Positions 1 through 6,666 of a stretch of DNA of 9,440 nucleotides are shown in pieces. This DNA comes from Rhodospirillales bacterium (GTDB lineage Bacteria; Pseudomonadota; Alphaproteobacteria; Rhodospirillales; 2-02-FULL-58-16). Each line of letters begins with the position of its first letter. Within the stretch, counting starts at the first letter, position 1. The notes beneath the pieces are model-generated. The model had not been told where the DNA came from, searched no databases, and saw only the letters and a list, made by a program, of their open reading frames with translations. The stretch is from NCBI GenBank assembly GCA_021775195.1, contig JAJFIG010000236.1, positions 1 to 9,440 on the forward strand. The letters are read 5' to 3'. The translations under genes were made by a program, and so were the position numbers.

Positions 1-1
1 G

Positions 2-1051
2 GGCGCGCGCCTGCTGCTCGAAGAAGCGAAACGCATCTTCCAGCCGAGCGGAATCCTGGGCGAGGGATCCAGCCATTACCATCTGCTGCTGACTCGCAAC
101 TACGCCGAGGCCTGGCTGGCAGCGCGCCGGCACCATCGCCCCGAGGAACCGGCGTTGAAGGAGATCACGGCCCGCGCCCTCGCCGTCATCCCACGTCTCG
201 TGCTCCCGGGTGGACTGCCCCTCGTCGGCGACATCTCCCCCGACTGCCCGCCGTCATTCCTTGCCGGGCTCCTGCCCGACCGAGATATGAAGGCCGGCTG
301 GACTGGCCTCTTGGACGAAGCCGACCGTAATGCTCTCACCGAACTGAAGGACGGACTGGGACCCGTCGACGCAAGGGCCGACGGCTGGCTCCGCGCCGAT
401 TTCGGCCCCTGGTCGGGGCTCTGGCATGCCGCCCCCGGCGGCTGGTCGGCCATGCCGGGACACGGACATCAGGACTGCGGCGGCTTCGAGCTTCATTTCG
501 GCACCGAGCCCCTATTCCGCGATCTCGGCCGCGGTTCCTACGGAGAAACCGGGGACGCGGCGTTCTATCGATCGGCGCTCGCCCACAACACGATTGTCGT
601 CGACGGCGCCGACCCCTACCCGCCCAACAAACCCTATTACGACGACGGATTTCGCCGCCGGGTTGGCGGCCCGGCGCCGGAGCTTTTCGCGGAAACGGGA
701 ATCGTGACAAATCGTTACAATGGATTCGGACGATTGAAGGGTGTCGGCGAGACGATGCGGCGTTGGAATTTTGCCGATTCGGCGTTGACCATCACCGACC
801 GGGCGGATGGAAACGGCAACCATGCCGTGATCAGACTTCTCCATACTACCTTGGAGGTTGAGCGGGACGGCGATGCCATTGTGCTGCGCGGTGCCGAGGG
901 GCGCTACCGCGTCCGCGCCGAGGGCGACATGACGCTCCGCCCGGCGACCTGCTGGCGAGCCTACGGCGACGGCGGCCCGGCGACCACGATGCGCATCGAC
1001 AGCGCCGCCGCCCTGCCCTGGGAGTCCACCATCACCATCGAGGCCCTCTGA
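2..1051 (+). CDS. Heparinase II/III-family protein, C-terminal part (5' end outside window)
   Basis: The reading frame is open from the first complete codon at position 2 to a TGA at 1049-1051, giving 349 residues without a start. The TTG at 155 is internal, because coding-quality sequence (EGSSHYHLLLTRNYAEAW) lies before it. That stretch resembles the end of the alpha/alpha-toroid domain of heparinase II/III-like proteins. The C-terminal beta-sandwich signature is clear: GHGHQD near nt 458-475, then GGFELHFG, then RSALAHNTIVVDG near nt 569-607. Family members are polysaccharide lyases acting on uronic-acid glycans, or uncharacterised proteins encoded in O-antigen and exopolysaccharide loci. 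The stop abuts the ATG of the amidotransferase gene, so the two are probably co-transcribed. By context it may trim, edit or modify a surface glycan; the substrate cannot be read from the sequence. The family call is secure, the activity is not. Confidence 0.85.
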   Translation, partial: GARLLLEEAKRIFQPSGILGEGSSHYHLLLTRNYAEAWLAARRHHRPEEPALKEITARALAVIPRLVLPGGLPLVGDISPDCPPSFLAGLLPDRDMKAGWTGLLDEADRNALTELKDGLGPVDARADGWLRADFGPWSGLWHAAPGGWSAMPGHGHQDCGGFELHFGTEPLFRDLGRGSYGETGDAAFYRSALAHNTIVVDGADPYPPNKPYYDDGFRRRVGGPAPELFAETGIVTNRYNGFGRLKGVGETMRRWNFADSALTITDRADGNGNHAVIRLLHTTLEVERDGDAIVLRGAEGRYRVRAEGDMTLRPATCWRAYGDGGPATTMRIDSAAALPWESTITIEAL

Positions 1052-2947
1052 ATGTGCGGGATCGCCGGCCTCTTCCTGCCCCGCATTAGCGCCATCGTCG
1101 AAGCCGACATGGACGCCATGCTGACGGCGTTGCGCCACCGCGGCCCCGACGGCAACGGCCGCTTTACCAGCCCCGACCGCCGCTATCAGGCCGGCTTCAC
1201 CCGCCTCGCCATCATCGATCTCGAAACCGGCGACCAGCCCCTCGTCGAGGACGGCGGCGCCCGCGTCCTCATGGGCAACGGCGAGATCTACAATTACCTG
1301 GAACTGCGCCGCGAGCCCGCGGCCCGCACCTACCCCTTCCGCAGCCAGGGCGACATGGAAGTGATCCTGCCCCTGGCCACAGCCGGCGACGATTTCGTCC
1401 ACCGCCTCAACGGCATCTACGCCCTGGCGCTTTACGAGCGCGACCCCCATCGTTTGCTGCTGGTCCGCGACCGCCTCGGCGTCAAGCCCCTCTACTGGAG
1501 CCGCCTGCCCGGCGGCGGGATCCTGTTTGCCTCCGAGATCAAGGCCCTGTTCGCCTCCGGCCTCGTCGCCCGGGACGTCGACGAGGACGCGGTGTCGTCC
1601 TACCTCGCCCACGGCTACGTCCCGGCGCCGGCGACCCTCTTCAAGGGCATCAGCAAACTTCCCCCGGGACACCTGCTGAGGGCCGACGCCGGCGGCACCG
1701 TCACCATCGAGCGCTACTGGCGGGCAACCCCGGCGGCGGATTTCCCCCCCGACGCCGACGCCGCCGAAGACCACCTCGTCGCCCTCCTCGATGACAGCAT
1801 CCGCCTGCAGTTGCGGAGCGACGTCCCCCTAGGCGCCCTGCTCTCCGGCGGCCTCGATTCGGGCCTCATCGTCGCCCTGGCGGCACGCCAGCTCGACCGC
1901 CCCCTCAATACCTACACGGTGCGCTTCGAAGGCGCCCCGGTCGACGAGGCCCCCCTCGCCGCCGCCGTCGCCGAGCGCTACGCCACCAACCATACGGTTC
2001 TCGACGTGTCCGCGGGCGCCGTCGCCGGGCACCTGCCCCGGCTTGCCTGGTTCTGCGAGGAGCCGGTCAACGATCCCGCCCTGCTCCCCAATCACCTCAT
2101 CGAGGAGGTCCTGGGCAACCGCCTGAAGGTGGCCCTCAACGGCACCGGCGGCGACGAGCTGTTCGCCGGCTACGGGCGCTATTTCCGCCGTCCCGTGGAG
2201 AGGCGCTACCTGACGCTGCCCGGCTGGGCCCGCCGGGGCATCGTCGAGCCGGCCGTCGGCGCCGCCTCCCCGGTTACCGCCTGGCAACTGGCCCGGGCGG
2301 AGAAATTCGACGCCAACCGGGGGGACTACCTGCACGACCATTCGACCCATTTCCCCGCACCCCTGCGCGCCCTGATCGGCAACCGCCAGACGCCGCCGGA
2401 ACCGGCCCAGGCGCGGTTCTTCGCCGAATTCGCCGGCCCGCCCCAGACCGCGGCGCTCTATGCCGACATCAACACCTACCTGCCCGAGGACCTCCTGACT
2501 CTTCTCGACCGCACCTCCATGGCCCACGGCGTCGAGGGCCGGGTCCCCTTCCTCGATCATCGCCTGGTCGACGCGGCACTGGCCGTGGGGCCCGACGTGC
2601 GCACTCCCGGCGGCCGCCAGAAGGCCCTGGAGCGAAGGATGGCGGCGCGCTTCCTCCCCGATGCCGTCCTCGCCGCGCCCAAGCAGGGCTTCGCCTCGCC
2701 GGTGCCGGCATGGATGGACTCGGGGCTAACGCCGCTCGCCCGGCGCCTGCTGACCCGCCCCCGCACCCTGGAGCGGGGCTGGTGGACCGCCGCGGGCATC
2801 GAGCGCCTGCTCGCCGAACCCAGGCGCCACGGATTTCGCGTCTATACCCTGCTGATGCTGGAACTGGCCGTCCGCATCCACGTCGAGGACCAGCCGGCGG
2901 ACACGGCCCCCGACGACGGCCTGGAGGCCTTCGCCGATGCCGCGTGA
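1052..2947 (+). CDS. asnB: Asparagine synthase (glutamine-hydrolysing) family amidotransferase
   Basis: 631 residues. The protein starts MCGIAGLF, so Cys2 is exposed as the N-terminal nucleophile of a class II glutaminase after Met removal. Glutaminase-pocket motifs follow: RHRGPDG (28-34), RLAIIDL (51-57), NGEIYNY (76-82), SQGDMEV (98-104, where relatives usually have S-D-x-E) and RDRLGVKPLYW (139-149). The synthetase domain has the ATP-pyrophosphatase P-loop SGGLDS (265-270), then NGTGGDELFAGYGRYF and SMAHGVEGRVPFLDH. The enzyme uses glutamine ammonia and ATP to amidate a carboxylate. Free aspartate is possible. In polysaccharide loci, homologues are thought to amidate sugar uronic acids, which fits the neighbours better. 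The ATG follows directly on the previous stop, with GAGG at 1040-1043 as ribosome site, and the 3' end overlaps the next gene by 11 nt. The family is certain; asparagine as the product is not. Confidence 0.93.
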   Translation: MCGIAGLFLPRISAIVEADMDAMLTALRHRGPDGNGRFTSPDRRYQAGFTRLAIIDLETGDQPLVEDGGARVLMGNGEIYNYLELRREPAARTYPFRSQGDMEVILPLATAGDDFVHRLNGIYALALYERDPHRLLLVRDRLGVKPLYWSRLPGGGILFASEIKALFASGLVARDVDEDAVSSYLAHGYVPAPATLFKGISKLPPGHLLRADAGGTVTIERYWRATPAADFPPDADAAEDHLVALLDDSIRLQLRSDVPLGALLSGGLDSGLIVALAARQLDRPLNTYTVRFEGAPVDEAPLAAAVAERYATNHTVLDVSAGAVAGHLPRLAWFCEEPVNDPALLPNHLIEEVLGNRLKVALNGTGGDELFAGYGRYFRRPVERRYLTLPGWARRGIVEPAVGAASPVTAWQLARAEKFDANRGDYLHDHSTHFPAPLRALIGNRQTPPEPAQARFFAEFAGPPQTAALYADINTYLPEDLLTLLDRTSMAHGVEGRVPFLDHRLVDAALAVGPDVRTPGGRQKALERRMAARFLPDAVLAAPKQGFASPVPAWMDSGLTPLARRLLTRPRTLERGWWTAAGIERLLAEPRRHGFRVYTLLMLELAVRIHVEDQPADTAPDDGLEAFADAA

Positions 2948-3854
2948 GGTCGCCGACGTCAGCGTCGTCATTCCCGCCTTCCGCGCCGCCGCGACCATCG
3001 CCCGCGCCCTTCGCAGCGTCGCCCGCCAGACGGTCAGGCCGCGCCAGGCCATCGTCGTCGACGATGGCTCCGACGACGGCACCTACGAAGCGGCGATGGC
3101 CGTTTCGGCACGCATGAACGGGGTCGAGCTCAAGGTCCTGCGCCAGACTAACGCCGGCGCCGGCGCGGCGCGCAACCGGGCGCTCATGGAAGCCAAATGC
3201 GATTACGTCGCTTTTCTCGACGCCGACGACGAGTGGCTGCCCGAGAAACTGGCGCGCAGCCTGCAATGCCTGGAGGAAACCGGCAGCACCCTCGTCGCCC
3301 ACAACTACACCCAGATCAGCGACGGCCTTGAGCGCCGTATCGATTGCGCCCGTCACTTCACCCAAGGCGAGAACCTGTTCGCCACCTACGTCCTTCGCGG
3401 TTTCATCGCCACCTCGACCGTGGTCGCCCGCCGCGACACGATCCTGGCAGCCGGCGGTTTCGACCCCTCGCTTCGATCCGGCCAGGACTATGAACTGTGG
3501 CTGGTGGTCATCGACCGGCCCGGGGTCGCCTTCCACGTCTTCCCCGAGACCCTGACCCGATACCACGTCAGCCCCCAGGGCATCACCAGCCAGGTGGCGT
3601 TGCGCCGCCGATGCGCCTTGACGATCCTCCATCGCCACGTCCACCGACTGAAGGGCCGGGACCGCCCGGCATTGTCCGTCGCCTGGCTGCGCACCCTGAT
3701 CATCCATGCCCAGGCGGCGGTCGCCCATTGGGCGCGAAACGAGTACGGACTGGCCCTTGGCGCCTGCCTCGCCGCACCGGCGAGCCTGGCCGCCACCGCC
3801 CGGGCCCTGGCCACGGCGCCCGCCGACCGCCCCGATTTCCTCATTCCCGTCTAG
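2937..3854 (+). CDS. Family 2 (GT-A) glycosyltransferase
   Basis: 305 residues, probably a cytoplasmic or membrane-peripheral enzyme transferring a sugar from a nucleotide donor to a lipid-linked glycan. The N-terminus has the GT2 beta strand VSVVIPAF (8-15), then IVVDDGSDDGT (39-49) for nucleotide binding, NAGAGAARNRAL (72-83), and the metal-binding DXD-type motif FLDADDEW (93-100). GGFDPSLRSGQDYELWLVV (173-191) contains the acidic ED-type motif usually holding the catalytic base, here Q-D-Y-E-L-W. The remaining roughly 110 residues are Arg/Ala-rich with no clear transmembrane segment. The ATG lies inside the end of asnB (11-nt overlap). A good ribosome site, GGAGG at 2923-2927, sits 9 nt upstream, which decides the start. 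The sugar and linkage cannot be predicted. Confidence 0.92.
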   Translation: MPREVADVSVVIPAFRAAATIARALRSVARQTVRPRQAIVVDDGSDDGTYEAAMAVSARMNGVELKVLRQTNAGAGAARNRALMEAKCDYVAFLDADDEWLPEKLARSLQCLEETGSTLVAHNYTQISDGLERRIDCARHFTQGENLFATYVLRGFIATSTVVARRDTILAAGGFDPSLRSGQDYELWLVVIDRPGVAFHVFPETLTRYHVSPQGITSQVALRRRCALTILHRHVHRLKGRDRPALSVAWLRTLIIHAQAAVAHWARNEYGLALGACLAAPASLAATARALATAPADRPDFLIPV

Positions 3855-3862
3855 AGTACTCC

Positions 3863-4705
3863 ATGACCGAACCCGACAATCCCCTTCTCCGCGCCCGTGA
3901 AACCGCCGAGGCCGACGCCGAAAACGCCCAGGCCCGCAACCGGCTGTGGTGGGAGCGCCTGCCCATGACCTACGCCGACTGGGAATCCGACGACCGCCTG
4001 CCCGCCGGCCCCGAGGAGCTGAAACGGATCGAGGACCACCTATTCGCCGCCAGTCCGTTCCTGCGCGGCCGCTTCGACTTCACCCGCTTCCGGGGGCAGC
4101 GGGTTCTCGACATCGGCTGCGGTACCGGCGTCCTGTCCTGCCGCTTCGCCAAGGACGGCGCCGACGTCACCGCAATGGACCTCACCGCCACCGCCGTCGC
4201 CCTCGCGCGGCGCAATGCCCAGGCCCAGGGTCTCGCCGTCGAGACCGTGCAGGGCGACGCCGAGAACATGGCCTTTTCCCCCGACCATTTCGATTTCGTC
4301 TTTTCCTGGGGTGTTCTTCACCACACCAGCGACACCGGCCAGGCCTTCAAGGAGGTGCGCCGGGTGCTCAAGCCCGGCGGCGGCGGCCTGATCATGGTCT
4401 ACCACCGCCACAGCGTCGTCTACTACGTGCACGGGCTCTACTGGCTGCTGGCCAAGGGAAAGATCTTTTCCGGCCACACCCTGCGCACGGTGCAGGACTT
4501 CTATACCGACGGCTACTATCACCGCTACCTGACCGGCGGCGAGATTACCGGGCTTCTGCGCGACGCCGGCCTGACCACCCGGAAGATCACCGTCACCCAG
4601 TATGAGAAGAAGATACTTCCGTGGATTCCGTCGTGGCTCGACGAGTTCCTCAAGGCCCGGTTCGGCATGTGCCTGATCGCCGAGTTCGAAAAGCCGGCGG
4701 AGTAA
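3863..4705 (+). CDS. Class I SAM-dependent methyltransferase
   Basis: 280 residues. The Rossmann-fold methyltransferase motifs are in order: VLDIGCGTG (81-89, SAM glycine loop), an acidic residue ending strand 2 in AMDLT (104-108), GDAENMAF (131-138, adenine contact) and FDFVFSWGVLHH (143-154), followed by EVRRVLKPGGGGLIMVY (164-180). The aromatic-rich stretch after it (roughly 181-225) probably forms the substrate cap. I chose the ATG at 3863, 8 nt after the glycosyltransferase stop. The frame stays open upstream to about 3497, but that part overlaps the glycosyltransferase and reads as low-complexity Pro/Arg. No strong ribosome site is visible, so translational coupling is likely. By context it methylates a sugar or glycan precursor (O- or N-methylation not distinguishable). 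It is the last gene of the rightward operon and is distantly related to the leftward methyltransferase at 6667-7515. Confidence 0.9.
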   Translation: MTEPDNPLLRARETAEADAENAQARNRLWWERLPMTYADWESDDRLPAGPEELKRIEDHLFAASPFLRGRFDFTRFRGQRVLDIGCGTGVLSCRFAKDGADVTAMDLTATAVALARRNAQAQGLAVETVQGDAENMAFSPDHFDFVFSWGVLHHTSDTGQAFKEVRRVLKPGGGGLIMVYHRHSVVYYVHGLYWLLAKGKIFSGHTLRTVQDFYTDGYYHRYLTGGEITGLLRDAGLTTRKITVTQYEKKILPWIPSWLDEFLKARFGMCLIAEFEKPAE

Positions 4706-4706
4706 T

Positions 4707-4766
4707 ACCTGTCTGTGCAGGTTGGAATACCTGCCATCCTTGAAAAAACAGTGTAGTCGGGGCAGG
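4707..4766 (+). promoter_or_regulatory. Overlapping short inverted repeats after the methyltransferase operon
   Basis: Starting 2 nt after the stop codon are ACCTG (4707-4711), CAGGT (4718-4722), ACCTGCC (4729-4735) and GGCAGG (4761-4766). The first pair, the middle pair and the last pair are each complementary, so three mutually exclusive hairpins can be drawn. None is followed by a T-run, so a classical intrinsic terminator is not supported. It could be a 3'-end processing or protective structure, or an attenuator-like element. This is seen by eye and the function is a guess. Confidence 0.35.
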
Positions 4767-4770
4767 AAAC
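4730..4770 (+). repeat. Direct repeat DR-L, left boundary of the pentapeptide cassette
   Basis: 41 nt matching 6617-6657 at 34 positions in the same orientation without gaps. The conserved core includes CCATCC, an A-run, GTGTAG, GGCA and GAAAC. It lies 24 nt after the methyltransferase stop. The left copy has flanking CCTGCC/GGCAGG complementarity that is degraded in the right copy. Possible natures are the remains of a site-specific or transposition boundary, a repeated intergenic element, or a small conserved RNA element. No recombinase is encoded nearby. Confidence 0.6.
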
Positions 4771-4780
4771 AAAAGAAATC

Positions 4781-4809
4781 AGCGGCTTAACCTCCCTCGA
4801 ACCGCTTTT
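4781..4809 (+). terminator. Weak candidate intrinsic terminator
   Basis: AGCGG (4781-4785) pairs with CCGCT (4802-4806) around a 16-nt loop and runs into TTTT (4806-4809). The stem is only 5 bp and the T-tract short, so this is a poor match to a rho-independent terminator. It is, however, the only stem plus T-run between the rightward operon and the promoter-like element at 4864. Confidence 0.25.
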
Positions 4810-4863
4810 CCCAAGTACGGGCGCGCAAGGTCGAATCTGAACACCGTTACCATTTTTCCGCGA

Positions 4864-4869
4864 TATAAT
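4864..4869 (+). promoter_or_regulatory. Consensus -10 element (TATAAT) for the pentapeptide cassette
   Basis: A perfect sigma-70 type TATAAT stands in an otherwise GC-rich locus, in the rightward direction. At 16-18 nt spacing the -35 position is poor (around 4840-4847, sequence near ACACCG), so an activator or a strong -10 may be needed. A transcript would begin around 4876-4878, at the ATG of the small ORF at 4878, implying a leaderless message. Confidence 0.5.
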
Positions 4870-4877
4870 ACGCCGTC

Positions 4878-5027
4878 ATGGCCCATAGAGTTTGTGAGTA
4901 TTGCTGGCCCGTCACCCATCACGCGGAGGGCATCGCCAACGACGTCTCCTCGACCGTACGTGGCAACGGCCGCAAGTTATCGGTCGCCTTCTTGACCGGA
5001 TTAATTCCGGCCTGGAATAAGGTTTAG
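4878..5027 (+). CDS. Possible leaderless small ORF with CxxC and HH residues
   Basis: 49 codons from ATG 4878 to TAG 5025-5027. I do not recognise the product. The N-terminus reads MAHRVCEYCWPVTHH, a C-x2-C then His-His pattern that could bind a metal. The C-terminus is mildly hydrophobic (LSVAFLTGLIPAW). No ribosome site precedes the ATG, but it lies 8 nt after a perfect TATAAT, where transcription would start, so leaderless translation is the natural reading. The stop is 4 nt before the GTG of the pentapeptide gene. The last 11 codons form half of an RNA stem covering that GTG, so it may be a leader peptide whose translation opens the downstream start. A 49-codon ORF can arise by chance in GC-rich DNA, so arrangement rather than length is the argument. 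A non-coding 5' UTR is the alternative. Confidence 0.35.
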   Translation: MAHRVCEYCWPVTHHAEGIANDVSSTVRGNGRKLSVAFLTGLIPAWNKV

Positions 5028-5033
5028 TCCGGT
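4995..5033 (+). promoter_or_regulatory. RNA hairpin sequestering the start of the pentapeptide gene
   Basis: ACCGGATTAA (4995-5004) pairs with TTAGTCCGGT (5024-5033), giving a 10-bp RNA helix with a single G-U pair. The 3' arm includes the first two bases of the GTG start at 5032. Inside the loop, TTCC (5005-5008) can pair with GGAA (5014-5017), leaving the ribosome site TAAGG (5018-5022) in a small unpaired stretch. CCGGA (4996-5000) can instead pair with nearby TCCGG (5006-5010), an alternative fold freeing the start. A ribosome finishing the small ORF at 5027 would disrupt the helix. The pairing is seen directly; regulation is inferred. Confidence 0.45.
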
Positions 5034-6564
5034 GTCCTGCAAGGTCAACCTCAACCGGCCAGGACCTTTCGCAGAGCTCGGCCAAGGCTGTCAGTTCGAC
5101 GATCCAGGAGAAAACCTCCGCCTTGGCAGTGAAGAATACTGCCTATTTCACCTTCCGAACGGCAGCAGGCGGTCGCAATTTGGCGCCTCAAGAGGCCCCT
5201 CAAAGAGCGAGGGCTGGGCCCCAGCAGATGTTGAAGCTTTTAATCAAGCCGTCGCCAAATTCGTGGCTGCCGCCCGCGACGCAGACAAACCCATAGATTT
5301 AACGGGCGTCGTTTTTCCGGGCGACATCGACTTTGCCGAGATAGCTGGCGAGGACAAGGTCCTGCCAGGCATCTCGCTGGCCGGAGCTATTATCTTAGGA
5401 AAAGCAGACTTCCGCGGAATCACATTCACTGCGCGGTGTCAATTCAACGGTATTAAATTCATAGAGGGTGCAACGTTCGACAAGGCCACTTTCGAGGCCC
5501 TCGCCAGTTTTGAGCCTGTTTCCGGACTAAGTTACGCTGAATTCGGTCATTGCTCGTTCGTTAACACGCGTTTTCGCCACAAGGCATATTTTGACTTCTG
5601 CCTATTTCATGATTGCACTTTCAGAGAGGCGGTATTCGGTCAGGTTACAAGTTTCAATAATGCAACTTTTCATGTGCCGAGCGACTTCACTAAAGCTTGG
5701 TTCGAAGGCATGGCGAGCTTCGAAAACACAAAGTTTCCAGAAGCGATCTTCCAGGAAGTGACGGTCGGGGGTGATGTGAGTTTCCGTGATGCGTATTTTG
5801 AAAGAGAAGCATACTTCAAGCGCGCGGCTTTTCATAGCGATGCTGATTTCTCGGCCGAAATTACCTCTGACAAATCGGACAAACGCCAGACCTTCCCCTC
5901 AGTCAGCTTCCAAAACGCGACTTTTCTTGGTCACACCACATTTGCCAACCGCCATTTCCTTGGGCCAACGGATTTCAGTCGCGCGAAATTCAAGGTGGCC
6001 CCTGTGTTTCATGGTTGCAGCCTCCACCAAGACACGGACTTCCGGAAGACCCAATTCCGGGACGATCGTGGCACCGCCGAAGTCGACGCCGCCCGTGCCT
6101 ATCGCACCCTTCGCCAAGCTATGGAATTCCACCGCGCCAGGCGGGAGCAGGGAATGTTCTACGCCCTCGAACAACGGGCCCTACGTAAGTCAGGCCAACT
6201 TAAGGGAGTGGCACCCAAGCTCTTTTCGCTCCTCTATGACTGGACCGCCGATTATGGCCGAAGTTTCGGGCTGCCCTTCGCATGGCTGGCGCTGGTAACG
6301 TTCTTTTCATTCGCCCTCTATTTCGAACTGTTCCATGCCGAAGGGCTGCCGCGCTCCGGTGCCGCCTTATCGTTCACCATCGAGCAGATTGTTCGACCGT
6401 TCTTCGTGTGGACCAGCAGTTATAAGCCTCCCTCTGACATAATGGATGTGTGGGAAGCCAGTAAATGGCCGTTCCGCCTTGTTGCCACCGCCCAGTCTTT
6501 GATCAGCTTCGGGCTTTTGACCCTGTTCATCCTCGCCCTTCGCCGCACCTTCAAGATGGACTAA
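5032..6564 (+). CDS. Pentapeptide-repeat protein with N-terminal Cys/His cluster and C-terminal two-helix membrane module
   Basis: 510 residues from GTG 5032 to TAA 6562-6564. TAAGG at 5018-5022 is the ribosome site; no ATG lies in frame between the upstream stop (5002-5004) and this GTG. Residues 1-40 hold C3, C20, C37 and H40 (YCLFH), a CCCH arrangement that may bind zinc. About residues 93-345 are degenerate pentapeptide repeats of the A-x-F type (ATFDKATF, AVFGQVTSF, AYFKRAAF, ADF, ATFLGHTTF), expected to fold as a right-handed quadrilateral beta-helix. Residues 356-386 (AYRTLRQAMEFHRARREQG...) form a charged linker helix. Two hydrophobic helices follow at roughly 411-435 and 481-505, ending in a basic tail RRTFKMD. 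The layout resembles a two-TM ion-channel module, but no T-x-G-Y-G filter is present. Function is unknown; scaffold, sensor or defence roles are all possible. G+C is much lower than in its neighbours, suggesting horizontal acquisition. Confidence 0.85.
   Translation: MSCKVNLNRPGPFAELGQGCQFDDPGENLRLGSEEYCLFHLPNGSRRSQFGASRGPSKSEGWAPADVEAFNQAVAKFVAAARDADKPIDLTGVVFPGDIDFAEIAGEDKVLPGISLAGAIILGKADFRGITFTARCQFNGIKFIEGATFDKATFEALASFEPVSGLSYAEFGHCSFVNTRFRHKAYFDFCLFHDCTFREAVFGQVTSFNNATFHVPSDFTKAWFEGMASFENTKFPEAIFQEVTVGGDVSFRDAYFEREAYFKRAAFHSDADFSAEITSDKSDKRQTFPSVSFQNATFLGHTTFANRHFLGPTDFSRAKFKVAPVFHGCSLHQDTDFRKTQFRDDRGTAEVDAARAYRTLRQAMEFHRARREQGMFYALEQRALRKSGQLKGVAPKLFSLLYDWTADYGRSFGLPFAWLALVTFFSFALYFELFHAEGLPRSGAALSFTIEQIVRPFFVWTSSYKPPSDIMDVWEASKWPFRLVATAQSLISFGLLTLFILALRRTFKMD
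5034..5068 (+). promoter_or_regulatory. Start-proximal RNA structure within the pentapeptide gene
   Basis: GTCCTG (5034-5039) is complementary to CAGGAC (5060-5065), and AAGGTC (5041-5046) to GACCTT (5063-5068). The two 6-bp stems share bases and exclude one another. They follow directly on the 10-bp stem ending at 5033, so the whole start region can be structured. This may add to translational control or be chance. Confidence 0.25.
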
Positions 6565-6616
6565 GAAGCGGAATGCCGGCGAAAATCGACACGTTTCTGA
6601 TATGCGCCACCGACAG

Positions 6617-6657
6617 CCTCCCATCCGTGCAAAAACCGTGTAGCCGCGGCAAGAAAC
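6617..6657 (+). repeat. Direct repeat DR-R, right boundary of the pentapeptide cassette
   Basis: Same orientation as 4730-4770, 34 of 41 positions identical, no gaps. It lies 52 nt after the pentapeptide stop and 9 nt before the end of the leftward methyltransferase gene. Read on the minus strand it gives a short GC stem (GCCG...CGGT) followed by TTTTT (6635-6631), so it might also act as a weak terminator for the leftward gene. That stem is not kept in the left copy. Confidence 0.6.
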
Positions 6658-6666
6658 GAGGCCCCG

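Noticed and set aside
512..1774. Leftward open frame of 420 codons under the heparinase-like and amidotransferase genes
   Set aside because: It crosses two well-supported genes and has the Gly/Ala/Val-rich composition of an antisense shadow.
2469..3728. Leftward open frame of 419 codons under the glycosyltransferase
   Set aside because: Same shadow pattern; the rightward frame has complete GT2 motifs.
3497..3862. N-terminal extension of the rightward methyltransferase
   Set aside because: It overlaps the glycosyltransferase in another phase and is Pro/Arg low-complexity. ATG 3863 fits the gene spacing and fold.
6230..6564. Potassium channel identity for the C-terminal module of the pentapeptide protein
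   Set aside because: Two hydrophobic helices with an intervening segment are visible, but no T-x-G-Y-G type selectivity filter is present, so channel function is not claimed.
4730..6657. Insertion sequence or integron cassette
   Set aside because: There is no transposase or integrase, no terminal inverted repeats, and the direct repeats do not show the core sites of an integron attC.
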